From: Achromobacter spanius
GTDB taxonomy: Bacteria > Pseudomonadota > Gammaproteobacteria > Burkholderiales > Burkholderiaceae_B
Reading direction: 5' to 3'
Length of the DNA: 64,000 nucleotides
Assembly: GCF_003994415.1 (NCBI RefSeq)
Contig: NZ_CP034689.1
Span: 6,200,001-6,264,000, forward strand
The first letter of the stretch is position 1, and each line of letters begins with the position of its first letter. The notes beneath the pieces are model-generated. The model saw only the letters and a program-made list of their open reading frames with translations. It did no database searches and was not told the DNA's origin. Shown here piece by piece: positions 61,389-64,000 of this stretch. A program made the translations under genes and the position numbers.

Positions 61389-62873
61389 TTAGTGTCCCAA
61401 CGACTTGGTGTCGGCGCCGGGTTTGTCGTGAATTGCAAATCGACCAATCATGGTGGCGCTGGCGGCATTCAAACCGACGACATCTACAGTCGTGCCTTCG
61501 CGGCGCAGCTTGATCACGACCTTGTCCAGGGCACCCACGGCCGAGATGTCCCAGAAGTGCGCGGCGGATACATCCAGCACCACGTGGTCGACGACCTCTT
61601 TAAAATCAATGGCTTCTGAAAACCGATCGGTGGATGCAAAAAACACCTGGCCCTCGTAGTAGTAGGTGCGGGTGCGCCCGTCCTCAGACAAGGCCGAAGT
61701 CACTGCGAAGAGCCGCTTGACCTTACCCGCGAAGAACACGCCGCTCAACAGCACGCCCGCCAGTACGCCCTGTGCAAGGTCATGCGTCCAGACGACCACC
61801 ACAACGGTCGCCAGCATGACCACGGAAGACTGCCAGGGATGCGAACGCAGGTTGCGGATCGAACCCCAACTGAACGTGCCGATGGACACCATGATCATGA
61901 CCGCGACCAGTGCCGGCATGGGAATCCTGGCCACCAAGGGCCCCAGCACCACGATCAGGAACAGCAGGAAGGAACCCGCCACGAAAGTGGAAAGCCGCGT
62001 CGAACCGCCCGACTTCACGTTGATGACGGACTGGCCGATCATGGCACAACCGCCCATGCCGCCAAAGAAGCCCGTCACGAAGTTCGCGATACCCTGGCCC
62101 TTGCATTCGCGCCGCTTATTGCTGGGCGTGTCGGTCAAGTCGTCCACGATCTGCGCGGTCATCATCGACTCCAGCAAACCCACCGCCGCCATGGTCAGCG
62201 AATACGGAAGAATGATCTGCAAGGTTTCAAACGTGAAGGGCACGTTCGGAATCAGGAACGAAGGCAGGGACGACGGCAGCTTGCCCATGTCGCCCACCGT
62301 GTTGACGGGCAGGCCCCAGTAAATAGAGATGGCCGTCAACACGATGATCGCGATCAACGGCGACGGCACGGCCCGGGTCAGGCGCGGAAACAGATAGATG
62401 ATCGCCAACCCTCCCGCCACCATCACGTAGGTGACCCACGTGACGTTGGTCAGCTGCGGCAACTGGGCAACAAAGATCAGAATTGCCAGCGCGTTCACGA
62501 ACCCGGTGACGACAGACCGCGACACATACTGCATCAGCAGGTCAAGCCGAAGAAAGCCGGCGATGATCTGGAAGATGCCCATCAGGATTGTGGCGGCGAA
62601 CAGGTATTCAACGCCATGATCCTTGACCAAAGGCACCACCAGCACGGCAATGGCGGCCGTGGCCGCAGAAATCATGCCAGGCCGGCCGCCCACTAAAGCG
62701 ATGATTACCGCGATCGAGAACGATGCGTAGAGGCCTACCCGCGGATCAATACCCGCGATGATGGAAAAGCCGATGGCTTCGGGGATAAGAGCAAGGGCAA
62801 CGACGATGCCCGCAAGAATATCGTTACGAGGACTGGACATCCATTCGCGACGAAAAGAGGAGAAAAAAGACAT
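61389..62873 (-). CDS. SulP-family anion transporter with STAS domain
   Basis: A 494-residue SulP transporter with 10-12 membrane segments and a C-terminal STAS domain (about 375-485; HVVLDVSAAHFWDISAVGALDKVV). Signature stretches include PEAIGFSIIAGIDPRVGLYASF and GGMGGCAMIGQSVINVKSGGSTRLS. It likely moves sulfate, bicarbonate or a related oxyanion. In a chromate and arsenate island, sulfate uptake could relieve competition by chromate, an inference only. Confidence 0.9.
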   Translation of the reverse strand: MSFFSSFRREWMSSPRNDILAGIVVALALIPEAIGFSIIAGIDPRVGLYASFSIAVIIALVGGRPGMISAATAAIAVLVVPLVKDHGVEYLFAATILMGIFQIIAGFLRLDLLMQYVSRSVVTGFVNALAILIFVAQLPQLTNVTWVTYVMVAGGLAIIYLFPRLTRAVPSPLIAIIVLTAISIYWGLPVNTVGDMGKLPSSLPSFLIPNVPFTFETLQIILPYSLTMAAVGLLESMMTAQIVDDLTDTPSNKRRECKGQGIANFVTGFFGGMGGCAMIGQSVINVKSGGSTRLSTFVAGSFLLFLIVVLGPLVARIPMPALVAVMIMVSIGTFSWGSIRNLRSHPWQSSVVMLATVVVVVWTHDLAQGVLAGVLLSGVFFAGKVKRLFAVTSALSEDGRTRTYYYEGQVFFASTDRFSEAIDFKEVVDHVVLDVSAAHFWDISAVGALDKVVIKLRREGTTVDVVGLNAASATMIGRFAIHDKPGADTKSLGH

Positions 62874-63333
62874 TGTTAGGCTAACCTGACGTTAGCAAGC
62901 GATGCCTTGCACCGAGGGTGGTTTGTAGTTGGTCTCGGAGCGAGCCGTAATTCGCTTGGAGTTGTCCGAGGGATAGGCGCCCGGCCGAGCCACCCGGCAA
63001 ACGCCGGGTCCACTAGTATCGCTATCGAAGCGAAGCCGCATCCGTTGCAGATGCTGCGGGAGCATTGTACACGGGTTGTGCAGCGTGACTCAGACCAGGG
63101 CCGAATCGTCACAAACACGATATCGGGCGGCGAGAACTAACCTTTGACCGGCCGCATTGGGTCGGGAGCTGCCTGTCATTGATGGCCGCTCCCGGCCTTC
63201 ACCAAACATTGCGCGAATCAAGTGGACTTCCGCTTCTGGTCGGTTTGCCCCAAGGACCAGCAAAACATCCAAACATTTCCGCATGAAATTTCATTGCAAG
63301 GCCCCCCCTCTATCTGCCGGCTCGGCCCCCCCC
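62874..63333. other. 460-nt intergenic region near the integrase
   Basis: No convincing gene. It contains an inverted repeat (GGGTCGGGAGC near 63160 and GCTCCCGGCC near 63187) and a C-rich tract (C7 near 63301-63310 and again at 63329). It separates the cargo from the recombinase and could hold an old junction, but I could not identify an attachment site. Confidence 0.45.
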
Positions 63334-64000
63334 TTATTTCCCGAAAAGCTGCGCCTTTTCCATTTCCCGCACGACGTCTAGAAAGTCCAGCTCCGTGTAT
63401 GCCATAGAAGTCCGTACATCGTCATGACGCATCGCCTTGGCGACCACCCGCACGTCCACTCCCATCGCGGTCAGCTGCCGCCCGAACGTGTGCCTTAGCC
63501 AGTGGGTCGACGCCCGCTCCAGCAGCACTGCGTCCTGATCCCGGCCAGCGCTACGAAACCCCGCAGCACATCGCTGAAAGGCGCCCGTGAGTATGTCCCA
63601 AAGGGTGGCGCGACGACGAATCTCGGCCCATCGGCGCTGACTACGGCGTCCTACCACGGTGGACGGGCAGCGCGCCGGCCCGTCCACCTTGCGAGTCCGC
63701 GTCGACAGGATGAGCGCCGTAGTGTCACCACACACGGGATCTGGCGGAAAGTTAAACGCGTATCGGTATGCACGAAGATCGTCCATGACTGCGGGTGGAA
63801 GAGCTACGCGGCCTGTTTTTCCTCCCTTCCCATGCCTCACAACTAAGGACCAGTGCGCGCGCCCGGACTTCGGATCAGCATAGAGCTCGACATCGCCCAT
63901 ACTTGCGAGAACCACTTCGCTCGCCCTCATTCCTGTGAATTGCAGCAGTCGCAAGATAAAACGATCCCGCAAGAACATGAGCTTCTTCTCAACCGATGTG
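63334..64000 (-). CDS. Tyrosine recombinase/integrase, N-terminal part outside window
   Basis: The catalytic domain of a tyrosine recombinase. The first Arg is in TGMRASEV, the H-x-x-R box in HWLRHTFGRQL, the later His in AMRHDD and the nucleophile Tyr in TSMAYTELDF. The frame stays open to the right edge, so the ATG at 63978 is probably internal. It is either the integrase of this element or that of an adjacent one; no att site was seen. Confidence 0.85.
   Translation of the reverse strand, partial: TSVEKKLMFLRDRFILRLLQFTGMRASEVVLASMGDVELYADPKSGRAHWSLVVRHGKGGKTGRVALPPAVMDDLRAYRYAFNFPPDPVCGDTTALILSTRTRKVDGPARCPSTVVGRRSQRRWAEIRRRATLWDILTGAFQRCAAGFRSAGRDQDAVLLERASTHWLRHTFGRQLTAMGVDVRVVAKAMRHDDVRTSMAYTELDFLDVVREMEKAQLFGK

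Noticed and set aside
1..64000. tRNA, rRNA or CRISPR arrays
   Set aside because: I saw no cloverleaf pattern, no rRNA segment and no regularly spaced short repeats; a tRNAscan or CRISPR search would be decisive.

Overview
The window looks like part of an integrative and conjugative element (ICE) or genomic island in a high-GC betaproteobacterium, most plausibly an Alcaligenaceae member such as Achromobacter. The genus is an inference from arsenite-oxidase island content and codon usage; no rRNA or housekeeping gene is present to settle it.

Region 1 (1-14.5 kb) is ICE backbone. It opens with the end of a thin type IV pilus operon (pilQ-R-S-T-V-M, the order of the PFGI-1/PAPI-1 pil2 cluster). 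A set of accessory backbone genes follows: DUF3577, two lipoprotein-like genes, DUF3275, a DUF6094-type adenine methyltransferase-like protein, an SNF2-type helicase and several unrecognised proteins. Many of these genes are preceded by a GC-rich hairpin close to the start codon, and two share an identical 108-nt leader in inverted orientation.

Region 2 (14.5-23.3 kb) is a cargo block: a GT9 heptosyltransferase-like gene, a DUF5623-type protein, a small frameshifted gene, an XRE-type regulator with partner genes, and a gajA/gajB-like pair (OLD nuclease plus UvrD-like helicase) that fits the Gabija anti-phage system.

Region 3 (23.3-49.8 kb) is a large arsenic/phosphate island. Leftward runs arsR, pstS (frameshifted), pstC, pstA, pstB, arsR, arsC, arsD, arsA, arsB. 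Rightward runs arsR, an arsO-like monooxygenase gene, a glutaredoxin-type arsC, an arsK-like MFS gene, arsH and usp. Next come a flavoprotein gene with its MarR regulator, and then the arsenite oxidation locus: aioX-aioS-aioR divergent from aioB-aioA-cytochrome c-moaA, with a good sigma-54 promoter. A further arsR and phoX close the island. Together the genes could sense arsenite, oxidise it to arsenate, take up phosphate with high affinity in the presence of arsenate, reduce arsenate and export arsenite, and handle organoarsenicals.

Region 4 (49,774-58,003) is a complete 8,230-bp Tn21-subfamily mercury transposon (merR-TPADE, EAL/DUF3330 gene, tnpR, tnpA) with 38-bp terminal inverted repeats. 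It sits inside phoX with a 5-bp target duplication ATAGA; removing it restores an uninterrupted 757-codon phoX frame.

Region 5 (58-64 kb) holds padR-chrA (chromate efflux), a two-domain universal stress protein, a SulP transporter and the C-terminal part of a tyrosine recombinase that runs off the right edge.
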